Shown: piece after piece, positions 42,864 through 50,713 of the stretch
How positions within the stretch are numbered: the stretch's first letter is position 1
Layout: every line of letters starts with the position of its first letter
Assembly (NCBI GenBank): GCA_916715765.1
Contig: CAKAPG010000002.1
Span: forward strand, 1-64,000
From: an uncultured Atopobium sp.
Lineage (GTDB): Bacteria; Actinomycetota; Coriobacteriia; Coriobacteriales; Atopobiaceae
Length of the DNA: 64,000 bases
Direction of reading: 5' to 3'
Position numbers and translations under genes: made by a program
The notes under the pieces: generated by a model
Seen by the model: only the letters and a program-made list of their open reading frames with translations
Databases searched by the model: none
Told to the model about the DNA's origin: nothing

Positions 42864-44303
42864 TTAGTGTGCAGGGTTTGCCATTGCGGCGTACTGAGCG
42901 GCTTCGCTTTCTGAGTAGTTATTTCCCTGGTAAAGCTCAACAAACTTGGTAGAAGTTGGCATAAACATGACAGGAACATCCCGCAAAGCTCCTGCACGGT
43001 TCTTTGCAACAATGATGTTAGTAACGTCTTTATCAGGACGATCTTCACGCGCGGCTTCTTCATCGCTCAGTGAACGGTCAAGCAGCAAAACAATATCTGC
43101 GTCCTGCTCGATAGCGCCGGACTCACGCAGGTCAGAAAGCTGTGGGCGCTTGCCATTTCTGTTTTCAAGCGTACGGTTGAGCTGAGAAAGTGCAATAACG
43201 GGCGCTTTAAGGTCTTTAGCCATAATCTTAATGCCACGAGACATCTCAGAAACCTCGGTTGCACGACTGTCTGCACGACCCTTCTCGGCTGGTGGAGAAA
43301 GTAGCTGAAGGTAGTCGATGATAATGACGCCCTTCTCAGCCTTATTAAGCATTCTGCGGGCTTTTGCGCGAATTTCTGTGACTGTTGTGCCTGGAGTATC
43401 GTCAACGATGATTTTAAGGCGAGAAATGCGCTCTGCTGCCTCCAGAAGGGTAGGCCACTGCTCATTTCTGATGTTGGAAGAGCGGATGGTCTGCAAATCA
43501 ACCTTTGACTCAGAAGCCAAAAGCCTCTGAGCAATCTCAATCTTGCTCATCTCAAGCGAGAAGAGCGCAACAGTTGCACCAGATACTGCAGCGTTATAAG
43601 CCATGCTGAGTGCGAAAGAAGTCTTACCAACACCAGGACGAGCACCAATAACAACCATCTGACCAGGACGAAGACCTTGGAAAAGGTTATCAAGGGTTGC
43701 AAATCCAGTTTGGACACCCAGCTCTGCCGCATCTTTTCCAGCATTTTGCTGAAGCTCATCAAAGAGATCGGTCATGATGTCTTCAATGCCCTGCTCAGAC
43801 TGCTGAACATCCCTGTTAGTTACATCAAAAATAAGCTTTTCTGCCTGGTCAACAACTTGCTTTGTGTCTTCTGGAGCATTGTAAGCAAGGGCAGAAATCT
43901 TTGCAGAGGCGCTAATCATCTTTCTGAGCGTAGTATCACGGTGCAGCATGTTGGCATGGTTTTCCCAACCAACCATAGCTAGTGGGTTGTTGCCAAGCTC
44001 TGCTAAACGGACAGCTCCGCCAGCACGTTCAAACTTACCGTTACTCTTAAGGTGGTCTGCAAGCGAAATGACGTCTACTGGTTTGTTGTTATCAAACAGC
44101 GACTTAATAGCCTCGAAAATGATTTGATTAGAAGGAATATAAAAATCCTCGGAAGAAAGCCTAATGAGGCATTCTCCTCTAATCTCTTCTGAGAGAATCA
44201 TTGCGGAAAGAATGGAAAACTCGGCATCAGAATCTTGTGGCATAGAGGCGTTCTCTAGGGCCGTTAATTGCGTAGGATTCATCTCAAACGAGTCTTGTGC
44301 CAT
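42864..44303 (-). CDS. dnaB: Replicative DNA helicase DnaB
   Basis: This 479-residue protein has an N-terminal primase-binding domain (PQDSDAEFSILSAMILSEE) and a RecA-like helicase core. Walker A is GARPGVGKTSFALSMAYNAA, and other marks are VALFSLEMSK, GVIIIDYLQLL and AVIALSQLNRTLENR. It unwinds DNA at the fork. The ATG at 44303 has GGAAAAG upstream. It is separated from rplI by a terminator and a 330-bp leader region, so it probably has its own promoter. Confidence 0.94.
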   Translation of the reverse strand: MAQDSFEMNPTQLTALENASMPQDSDAEFSILSAMILSEEIRGECLIRLSSEDFYIPSNQIIFEAIKSLFDNNKPVDVISLADHLKSNGKFERAGGAVRLAELGNNPLAMVGWENHANMLHRDTTLRKMISASAKISALAYNAPEDTKQVVDQAEKLIFDVTNRDVQQSEQGIEDIMTDLFDELQQNAGKDAAELGVQTGFATLDNLFQGLRPGQMVVIGARPGVGKTSFALSMAYNAAVSGATVALFSLEMSKIEIAQRLLASESKVDLQTIRSSNIRNEQWPTLLEAAERISRLKIIVDDTPGTTVTEIRAKARRMLNKAEKGVIIIDYLQLLSPPAEKGRADSRATEVSEMSRGIKIMAKDLKAPVIALSQLNRTLENRNGKRPQLSDLRESGAIEQDADIVLLLDRSLSDEEAAREDRPDKDVTNIIVAKNRAGALRDVPVMFMPTSTKFVELYQGNNYSESEAAQYAAMANPAH

Positions 44304-44633
44304 CGTCTTTTCCAATCATATTTTTTGGGAATGAATCTGAATAGTAGTGTACTTTTCAAAAAAATAAAGAGTCATTTTGGCTTGCAAAACTCGAAAATAT
44401 AAGTCTTCAACACGATTTTCCAAAACTCGTATACCCTGAGCGGGATTTCCTTGAGTTTTCAACGTTTTCAACAATTTTTAGACTTTTTTCGACACGTGGT
44501 ATTTTCTACACAATTGCTTATCTGCGGTTATACAAATCAAATTACAATTCCGCAGGTTAAGTGAATATGTTTTACATAACATTTTGAATAACCGCAGGTA
44601 GAGTGTAAGAAATTATACCGTTTCGTCTACACA
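44304..44633. other. AT-rich leader of dnaB with CCGCAGGT-type repeats
   Basis: This spacer holds no gene. CTGCGGTTAT (44522-44531) is the inverted copy of ATAACCGCAG (44588-44597), and a third related site TTCCGCAGGTT lies near 44548-44558. T-rich runs and TTTTCAACGTTTTCAAC lie at about 44455. These sites may be operators for a regulator of dnaB. No DnaA-box cluster is seen. Confidence 0.35.
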
Positions 44634-44675
44634 TAAAAAGACCACCCCTTTGTTATGTTTCACAAAGGGGTGGTT
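44634..44675 (-). terminator. Terminator after rplI
   Basis: ACCACCCCTTTGT (44641-44653) pairs with ACAAAGGGGTGGT (44662-44674), with CTTTTTATG after on the minus strand. It ends the ribosomal operon before dnaB. Confidence 0.85.
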
Positions 44676-44803
44676 CGAACAAACATTCCATTCTTTTCAG
44701 ATGGCTGCGCTTTTTATAAAAGCTTACAAATCTGTAGAAAACTGCAGAAATTGTATAAACCACCAAAAAATGCAGGAGAACTGTGTTTTATGCATGCATA
44801 AAA

Positions 44804-45328
44804 CTACTCTGCGGACTCAACCTCAACCTCGGCGATTGCCTCAGCGACAACCTCCTCGGCCTCCTCCTCTGCAGGAGCAGCATCGTCCTCGCCAACAAGA
44901 ACAACGACGGTAGCGGTAATGTCACGATAAAGCTCAATGGTGACATTGTGGCGACCAGCGGTCTTGATAGCAGCGCTACGAGCAATGCGCTTACGATCAA
45001 CGGTGACGTTGAGCTGTGCCTCGATTGCATCAGCAATCTGAGCGGTGGTGACAGAGCCAAAGAGCTGGCCCTCCTCGCCGATGCGAGCGTCAACAGTTAC
45101 GAGCTTGCCATCAAGAGCTGCCTTGGTAGCATTTGCGTCAGCAATACGCTGCTCTTCGCGCTTAGCGATATTGTGACGACGCTCCTCAAGCTGCTTGATG
45201 TTACCCGGTGTAGCAGGCTGGGCAATCTTGTTGGGGAACAGGAAGTTCTCCGCATAACCCTGTGCGACCTCTACGATGTCGCCTTCGCCGCCCTTACCGC
45301 GAAGCTCGCCCAAGAGAATAACTTTCAT
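44804..45328 (-). CDS. rplI: 50S ribosomal protein L9
   Basis: This 174-residue protein starts with the L9 signature VILLGELRGKGGEGDIVEVAQGYAENFLFP, then a long helix and the C-terminal RNA-binding domain. Typical L9 has about 150 residues; here an acidic tail of Glu, Ala and Val adds about 22. AAAGGAGTTTCCC precedes the ATG. Confidence 0.92.
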   Translation of the reverse strand: MKVILLGELRGKGGEGDIVEVAQGYAENFLFPNKIAQPATPGNIKQLEERRHNIAKREEQRIADANATKAALDGKLVTVDARIGEEGQLFGSVTTAQIADAIEAQLNVTVDRKRIARSAAIKTAGRHNVTIELYRDITATVVVLVGEDDAAPAEEEAEEVVAEAIAEVEVESAE

Positions 45329-45360
45329 GGGAAACTCCTTTGATGAGTCGATGGTATCGA

Positions 45361-46419
45361 CTAGTTGTTGTTTATCGTAGGCTCTGAATCCTGGCTTCCT
45401 GAGCGATTAAGCTTTCGGAAGTTTGCCCAGGCATCAATAAGTCCTACGAGAGCCATAACGCCTAACTGAACTTCTAGCATGCCTGCCAATACAAACAGTG
45501 ACAGAGAAAGTGCTGGCGAGAAGTGCTTCTCGCGCACAAACCATGTGAGCACTGCAAGGCCCTGAAGAGCAAAAACAACTCTAAGAGCCATAAATACGTT
45601 CAGCGTAATTAGCTGAAGTAAGTCTTGAGCAGGCAAAACGGTACTTGAAAGTGCATACACAAACAAGTTGGCCACGGTAAGAGCACACATCCAAAATGGA
45701 ACGTCCATCAGCTGGAACTGTGGCAATTTCTGTGGGTCTCTTGTCAGTGCTTTATACACTGTTCGAGCTCCAAAACGCGCAATTACAAAATATAAAAGCG
45801 CCATGCCGGTATAGCTGGTTGGCCAAAAGAGCATAAAGAGCGCCTTTGCAGTTGAAAGACCCTCTTGGATCTCTGGAGAAGCACCTGAGACCTGCGAAGC
45901 GTATTGATTAAACACGCTCTGAGCAAGCTCGGGAAGACTTGTTCCTGCCATCGCGGCAAAGAATGCATCGTATCCCAGAAGTGCTAAAGCCGTTGCCCCT
46001 ACAAGAAGAGATCCAACACCAACAGTGAGTTTCTCTGTTGCAAAAGCGTAGCCAACTCCAAGAGCAAGTGCGCAAGCGGTAACTGAAGTTGCCGCTTCCG
46101 TTGGTCCCGAGAGCAAATAAGCTGCTACACCTGTAACAAGTACAGAAGTAATAGCGGGACCAAACCATCCGTGCCCTTTTTTGCAATAGACAGCAATTAC
46201 CATGCCATACGCAACCAAAGCAGCTCCAATAAAAGAAAGGAGCCCGGTAATTACTCCACCAACAACGCAAAGTACAAATCCTTGCTTGTATGTTGGAGCC
46301 TCAAACGGACGCGGTTTGCCTCCGTTTTGGTTGCTTGGACCGGCAACATTCTGCGAGCTACTCTCTGGGCGAGAATACCCTTCAGGTGCCTGAGGAATAT
46401 TTGAATCCGGTCTATCCAT
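45361..46419 (-). CDS. DUF2232 family membrane protein (YybS-like)
   Basis: This 352-residue protein has a Pro/Asn-rich soluble N-terminus (about 1-42) and about eight to nine membrane helices. It sits between rpsR and rplI, the usual place of DUF2232/YybS proteins in Gram-positive genomes. The function of that family is unclear. Motifs are few; assignment leans on position and topology. Confidence 0.7.
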   Translation of the reverse strand: MDRPDSNIPQAPEGYSRPESSSQNVAGPSNQNGGKPRPFEAPTYKQGFVLCVVGGVITGLLSFIGAALVAYGMVIAVYCKKGHGWFGPAITSVLVTGVAAYLLSGPTEAATSVTACALALGVGYAFATEKLTVGVGSLLVGATALALLGYDAFFAAMAGTSLPELAQSVFNQYASQVSGASPEIQEGLSTAKALFMLFWPTSYTGMALLYFVIARFGARTVYKALTRDPQKLPQFQLMDVPFWMCALTVANLFVYALSSTVLPAQDLLQLITLNVFMALRVVFALQGLAVLTWFVREKHFSPALSLSLFVLAGMLEVQLGVMALVGLIDAWANFRKLNRSGSQDSEPTINNN

Positions 46420-46451
46420 TGCTAACCAACTCTACCTAAAGAACAGATAGG

Positions 46452-46724
46452 TTATCCGCGACTACGGCCACCGCGGCTGGAAACCACAGGGACAGTGTAG
46501 GGCAGAAGTGCCATCTCGCGTGCGCGCTTGATAGCAAGTGCAATGTCGTGCTGGTGCTGCGTGCAGGTGCCAGTGACGCGACGAGGCTTAATCTTGCCAC
46601 GGTCGGTCATGTACTTACGAAGAAGCTGAGTATCTTTGTAATCGATGAACTCAGTCTCCTCCTTGCAGAACTGGCAATACTTGCGACGCGGCTGGCGCTG
46701 GAAATCTTGTTTCTGCTGAGCCAT
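46452..46724 (-). CDS. rpsR: 30S ribosomal protein S18
   Basis: This 90-residue protein has [42 protein letters not shown] and the basic [13 protein letters not shown] end. S18 binds S6 in the platform of the small subunit. The Cys residues near the N-terminus suggest the zinc-binding (C+) form. Confidence 0.95.
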   Translation of the reverse strand: MAQQKQDFQRQPRRKYCQFCKEETEFIDYKDTQLLRKYMTDRGKIKPRRVTGTCTQHQHDIALAIKRAREMALLPYTVPVVSSRGGRSRG

Positions 46725-46772
46725 GTCTTTTACCTTTCAGATGACAGTAACGTCTGTGTTGCTGTCTGACGT

Positions 46773-47225
46773 TTAAAACGGAATATCAGCATCGTAGAAC
46801 TCCTCGTCTGGCGGAGCCGGAACGGGAGCGGGTGCCTGTGGAGTTGGAGCTGCATAAGATGGTGCGCCCTGTGACATAGGGGCTCCACCCTGCTGATTCC
46901 TAGAAAGGAACTCGACCTCATCGACAACAACCTCAAGCTTGCTGCGACGCTGTCCTTCCTTCGTCTCCCAGGAGCTGAAACGAAGCTTGCCTTCAATAGC
47001 AACCTTCGAACCCTTGGAGAGGAAGCGGGAAAGTGCTTCAGCACGCTGACCAAATACTACGCAGTCTACGAAGTTAGGAACATCTTCCCACTCACCAGTC
47101 TGCTGGTTCCTGCGACGATCGTTAACCGCAACGCCGAAGGATAGAATCTGGGTACCGCCTGCTGTGGAGCGAAGCTCCGGGTCACGGGTCAGGTTGCCCG
47201 AAATGTTAACCCTGTTAATACTCAT
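46773..47225 (-). CDS. ssb: Single-stranded DNA-binding protein
   Basis: This 150-residue SSB has an OB-fold (INRVNISGNLTRDPELRS to about 105), a Pro/Ala/Gln linker and the acidic tail DADIPF that recruits repair partners. ATG at 47225 is preferred; a GTG three codons upstream is an alternative start. It lies in the conserved rpsF-ssb-rpsR order. Confidence 0.93.
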   Translation of the reverse strand: MSINRVNISGNLTRDPELRSTAGGTQILSFGVAVNDRRRNQQTGEWEDVPNFVDCVVFGQRAEALSRFLSKGSKVAIEGKLRFSSWETKEGQRRSKLEVVVDEVEFLSRNQQGGAPMSQGAPSYAAPTPQAPAPVPAPPDEEFYDADIPF

Positions 47226-47277
47226 AAATCTCACTACCTCTCATCGTGGAATAATTCCACTTTTCCATTACAAGGAC

Positions 47278-47571
47278 TTAGTCCTTATCGACTCGACGCA
47301 CGATCATGTGACGCTTAACAGCATCATTGATTCGCAGGACTCGATCGAGCTCTGCAATCTGCGTTGGATCTGCATGGAAATTGATGAGGGTATAGTCACC
47401 CTCGGTAAGATCGTCGATCTCAAAAGCAAGCTTACGCTTACCCCAATCCTCGACGCTGTCGACTACTCCGCCGTCAGTGGTGATAGCAACGTCAATACGC
47501 TTCATTACACCAGCGCGGACTTCCTCGGTGGAAGCTGGGTCAACAAAAAACAGCAGTTCATAGGCCTTCAT
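47278..47571 (-). CDS. rpsF: 30S ribosomal protein S6
   Basis: This 97-residue protein has YELLFFVDPASTEEVRAGV, DWGKRKLAFEIDDLTEGDYTLINF and a C-terminal RINDAVKRHMIVRRVDKD. First gene of the rpsF-ssb-rpsR-DUF2232-rplI block. AGGAGG lies upstream of the ATG. Confidence 0.95.
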   Translation of the reverse strand: MKAYELLFFVDPASTEEVRAGVMKRIDVAITTDGGVVDSVEDWGKRKLAFEIDDLTEGDYTLINFHADPTQIAELDRVLRINDAVKRHMIVRRVDKD

Positions 47572-47595
47572 ATTGTCACCTCCTCTGGGCTAATG

Positions 47596-47624
47596 GCTTC
47601 GGGAAGTGAAGGTGCACCCGAAGC
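47596..47624 (-). promoter_or_regulatory. Possible S6:S18 leader hairpin upstream of rpsF
   Basis: GCTTCGGG (47596-47603) and CCCGAAGC (47617-47624) form an 8-bp stem in the rpsF leader, 25 nt before the ATG. The loop includes GTGCACC. Many bacteria have an autoregulatory S6:S18-binding hairpin here, with a CCG-containing bulge. The fit is by position and stem only. Confidence 0.4.
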
Positions 47625-47824
47625 AGGAAAGTTCGACCAAGCATCATACCACATAAATGCTTAAATACGAAACTAGCCCACAAACTTTCTCACATGCAGT
47701 CCACATATATAGCTTAAATTGGCAATTTGTCGCCTAATTGTCTTTAATCTTGCAAAGATTTGACGCGAATCTTTCTAAGGTATGGTCAAACACTTAATTC
47801 AAATAACACGTGATTAAATAAGAA

Positions 47825-47862
47825 AAACGGCCATCACACAATCTGCATGATGGCCGTTTTGT
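47825..47862 (-). terminator. Two-way terminator near the DUF4013 gene
   Basis: AAACGGCCATCA (47825-47836) pairs with TGATGGCCGTTT (47848-47859). T-runs lie on both strands, including TTTTTCTT on the minus strand, 20 bases past the DUF4013 stop. Confidence 0.85.
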
Positions 47863-47878
47863 TTATATGTGCTCTACA

Positions 47879-49297
47879 TTACTGAGCTGCAGGTCCCTCA
47901 GGATTCTGAGTTGGTGCATCTACTGGAGCAGCTGGTGCCTCAGGAGCCTCTGGAGCTGTTGGGATAATTGGCTCAACAACAACAGTTGAAGCTGGTGCAG
48001 GCTCTGGAGCTGCAGGAGCAACAGGTGCCTCAGGAGCTACAGGTGCTGCTGGCGCAACAGGTGCGACAGGAGCTGCTGGTGCTGCTGGAGCGACAGGCGC
48101 TGCTGGAGCAGCAGGTGCAGCAGGAGCCGCAGGTGCGACTGGCGCAGCTGGAGCAACTGGTGCCGCAGGAGCAACTGGAGCCGCGGGTGCTGCTGGTGCT
48201 GCTGGTGCTGCAACAGGCTCAGCAGGAGCTGGGGTAGCAACTGGGGCTGCAGGTGCAACTGGAGCTGGAGCAGCAACTGGGGCAGCAGGAGCTGCTGGAG
48301 CTGCGGGAGCAGTAGCTGCTGGTGCAGGTGCTGCTGGTGCAGGTGCTGCGACAGGAACAGCAACAGGCGCTACTGCAGGAGCAGCGGTTGCTGCTGGTGC
48401 GGTTGGAGCAACAGGTGCTGGGGCAGCATAGGTAGCAGCTGCGCCATCACGTGGATCGTTAATAAATGGTGGCAGTGGATCGTTGCTCTGTCCCCATGCA
48501 GGAACGTTGAACTGACGCATCCAAAGGGCAATTGCGTTCTGCATAAGAAGCATAACGATAAGACCGACAACGTGGCCAATATAGCCAATAACCAGGAAGA
48601 TTGGTCCCATCTGAATAAAGCCGCGTGCAAGAAGAGCAAGCATGACAAGACCAAGCTGGTTCTGGTTGGAAATATTCTGAGTTCTTGCAATGGCCATAGC
48701 CTGAGCACCAATGTTAACGATCATGCTGATTGCAGCGCTGCCGCCGATGATACCCATAATAATTGAGGTAACAATACCAAGTACAATGCCCATACCAAAG
48801 ATACGGAACAGACCGCCCATATCATGCTTAATCATCTCGAAGATGTTCTTAAAAGCAAAACCAGCGGAGATGCGGCCATAAACTGATGCACGAACCTGAA
48901 CAACATTAATGAACAGTGGATACACAAATGCTGCAACAATGAAGACTGGAATAAGAATCAGATTGATGACTGGAATAAAAGTAAGAATTCCAGTAGCAAT
49001 GCTGTATGCCAGACCAAACGCAAGTGCAATGACAACTGCCTTGAAGCCGGTAACAATATAGGTACCAAACTTAAGATCTTTTTGCTTTGGACCAGCGTTG
49101 ATACCCCATGCAGTTACGCGTGCAGTCTCAAGTGCATAGCCAACAAGTGCAAGAATTCCGACAACTGGAATAAGACCAAACAGAGCCATAATAAGGACAG
49201 GCTTCCACCAACCCTTTTCCAGAGTCAGAAGTGCCCAGGAGCGTGCAAAATAGCGATCGCGCCTGTAGCCATTCAACTCATCTGCTGAAACAGCCAT
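47879..49297 (-). CDS. DUF4013-like membrane protein with long Pro/Ala tail
   Basis: This 472-residue protein has about 280 residues of membrane domain (roughly six helices, with WWKPVLIMALFGLIPVVGI and YALETARVTAWG at the start, as in DUF4013 proteins). A tail of about 185 residues is almost only Ala, Pro and Val, with repeated APVAPAAPAAP units ending in GPAAQ. The tail is probably an extended or disordered arm; its side of the membrane is not clear. A similar tail occurs on the ABC ATPase at 6933-8147. Function unknown. Confidence 0.75.
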   Translation of the reverse strand: MAVSADELNGYRRDRYFARSWALLTLEKGWWKPVLIMALFGLIPVVGILALVGYALETARVTAWGINAGPKQKDLKFGTYIVTGFKAVVIALAFGLAYSIATGILTFIPVINLILIPVFIVAAFVYPLFINVVQVRASVYGRISAGFAFKNIFEMIKHDMGGLFRIFGMGIVLGIVTSIIMGIIGGSAAISMIVNIGAQAMAIARTQNISNQNQLGLVMLALLARGFIQMGPIFLVIGYIGHVVGLIVMLLMQNAIALWMRQFNVPAWGQSNDPLPPFINDPRDGAAATYAAPAPVAPTAPAATAAPAVAPVAVPVAAPAPAAPAPAATAPAAPAAPAAPVAAPAPVAPAAPVATPAPAEPVAAPAAPAAPAAPVAPAAPVAPAAPVAPAAPAAPAAPAAPVAPAAPAAPVAPVAPAAPVAPEAPVAPAAPEPAPASTVVVEPIIPTAPEAPEAPAAPVDAPTQNPEGPAAQ

Positions 49298-49416
49298 TTA
49301 ACTCTCCCCTCGTGTCAAAAATAATGACATCGAATTACTAAGCCTAAACATTCTATATAAAAACGAGAAATAAATATATCTTTTTTAGTAGCAATTAATC
49401 AAACAAAAATGTTAAA

Positions 49417-49507
49417 TGGCGGAGGAGGAGGGATTCGAACCCTCGTACCCCTAGAAGGGGTAAACGGTTTTCGAGACCGCCGCATTCAACCACTCTGCCA
49501 CCCCTCC
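49417..49507 (-). tRNA. tRNA-Ser (anticodon CGA)
   Basis: A 91-nt class II tRNA with encoded CCA, the acceptor stem GGAGGGG pairing with CTCCTCC, a long variable arm (ACCCCTTCTAGGGGT), TTCGAATC in the T arm and anticodon loop CTCGAAA. Confidence 0.93.
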
Positions 49508-49545
49508 GAAGGGTGAAACGGCGCCCGTAGGCGCCGTGAAAATTC

Positions 49546-49636
49546 TGGCGGAGAGTCAGGGATTTGAACCCTGGAGACGCTTTAGACGCCTACACGATTT
49601 CCAATCGTGCTCCTTCGGCCACTCGGACAACTCTCC
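49546..49636 (-). tRNA. tRNA-Ser (anticodon GGA)
   Basis: A 91-nt class II tRNA with encoded CCA, acceptor GGAGAGT, long variable arm (AGGCGTCTAAAGCGTCT), TTCAAATC in the T arm and anticodon loop TTGGAAA. Between the two Ser tRNAs a 20-bp hairpin (ACGGCGCC ... GGCGCCGT, 49518-49537) may help processing. Confidence 0.93.
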
Positions 49637-49762
49637 ATATAAAACCGCACGGGACAGTATAGCGGATTTCTCACCAATATAGGACGAGAAGTTCTGTGTA
49701 TTTTTAATACTTGTGTAGTATTGTCATACTCATAAAAAGTAAAACACCAGTAGGAGGTACGG

Positions 49763-50506
49763 ATGCCACCGTTTTTCTCGCCTTATGGCACAGATGCAAT
49801 TTCTGTGGGCATCCCCTACTGGCTGGACCTTCTAACAGTAATTATTGGTGCAATCTCGGGAATTTTGGTTGCAAGGGATCGTCACTTAGACCTTGTGGGT
49901 TTTGTGGGCCTCGGTCTTTTAGGCGGCCTGGGCGGCGGACTTATTAGAGACGTCATGATGCAAGAGGGTGGCGTCTACATGCTTAACTCGCCGTACGCCA
50001 TTCCAGCGGCAGTATTTACCGCCGTTTTGCTGTTTATGTTCCCTGAGCCGCTTGACAGATTCCCTCGCATGCTTGAGTGGACCGACATTATCTCCGTTGG
50101 CCTCTTTGCTGTTGTTGGTACCGATAAAGCCCTGGTATATCACCTTCTCCCCTTCTCGGTTATTCTGATGGGAAGCATCACAGGTGTTGGCGGCGGTATG
50201 CTTCGCGATGTCTTTCTTGGCGATATTCCTCGCATTTTCCAACGAAGCAATCTCTACGCATTTTGCGCGGTTGCTGGCGCAACCTCCTATTGGGCTCTTG
50301 TTTCTTATGCGGGCGTCACCAAAATTTGGGCAGCTGTTATCTGTGTCGTGGTTACCGTTGGCCTCAGGCGCTGGTCGCTCAAATACAACGTGCTTTCACC
50401 TGCAGATGTTGACCTTACGCCACACGTCATGCGCAGCGTCAACAAACTGCGTCACAAGACACAAAAGCCAGGCAAACAGCCTGAGCAGAACACTCCGTCA
50501 AAGTAG
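49763..50506 (+). CDS. TRIC-family/UPF0126 membrane protein (YicG-like)
   Basis: This 247-residue protein has about seven helices in two repeats, each with a Gly-rich motif: GGLGGGLIRDVMM and GVGGGMLRDVFLG, the hallmark of the bacterial TRIC (trimeric cation channel) family. Some members have been linked to amino acid or K+ transport. A polar tail follows helix 7. TAGGAGGTACGG precedes the ATG. A TTCTCGCC motif lies in the first codons (49775-49782). Confidence 0.85.
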   Translation: MPPFFSPYGTDAISVGIPYWLDLLTVIIGAISGILVARDRHLDLVGFVGLGLLGGLGGGLIRDVMMQEGGVYMLNSPYAIPAAVFTAVLLFMFPEPLDRFPRMLEWTDIISVGLFAVVGTDKALVYHLLPFSVILMGSITGVGGGMLRDVFLGDIPRIFQRSNLYAFCAVAGATSYWALVSYAGVTKIWAAVICVVVTVGLRRWSLKYNVLSPADVDLTPHVMRSVNKLRHKTQKPGKQPEQNTPSK

Positions 50507-50526
50507 ATAAACCGCCGCAATCGGAC

Positions 50527-50593
50527 GGTCTTTGAACGGTTTGGGGCGGTTTGGGGCGGTTTTGGCGGTTTTGGGCGGTTTTGGGCGGTTTTA
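50527..50593 (+). repeat. G-rich tandem repeat with quadruplex potential
   Basis: About five to six copies of a 10-11 bp unit close to TTTGGGGCGG follow the TRIC gene stop. Several runs of three or four G, spaced by short T-rich links, lie on the plus strand. No gene overlaps it. Confidence 0.7.
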
Positions 50594-50649
50594 CATCGCC
50601 CTCACATACCGTTTACCAGCACTTTATTTAAAATCTGCCTAAAACAAAA

Positions 50650-50689
50650 CTGGCGAGAAACCCTTGCAGCTGCAAGTTTTTCTCGCCAG
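50650..50689. terminator. Two-way terminator hairpin made of paired TTCTCGCC motifs
   Basis: CTGGCGAGAAA (50650-50660) pairs with TTTCTCGCCAG (50679-50689); an inner CTTGCAGCTGCAAG also pairs. It separates the TRIC gene (plus) and typA (minus) and is built from the octamer GGCGAGAA and its complement. Confidence 0.8.
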
Positions 50690-50713
50690 ATCAGTTATCT
50701 GTAAACGACGCTG

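Noticed and set aside
44304..44633. Replication origin upstream of dnaB
   Set aside because: AT-rich with repeats, but no DnaA-box cluster and no dnaA/dnaN nearby.
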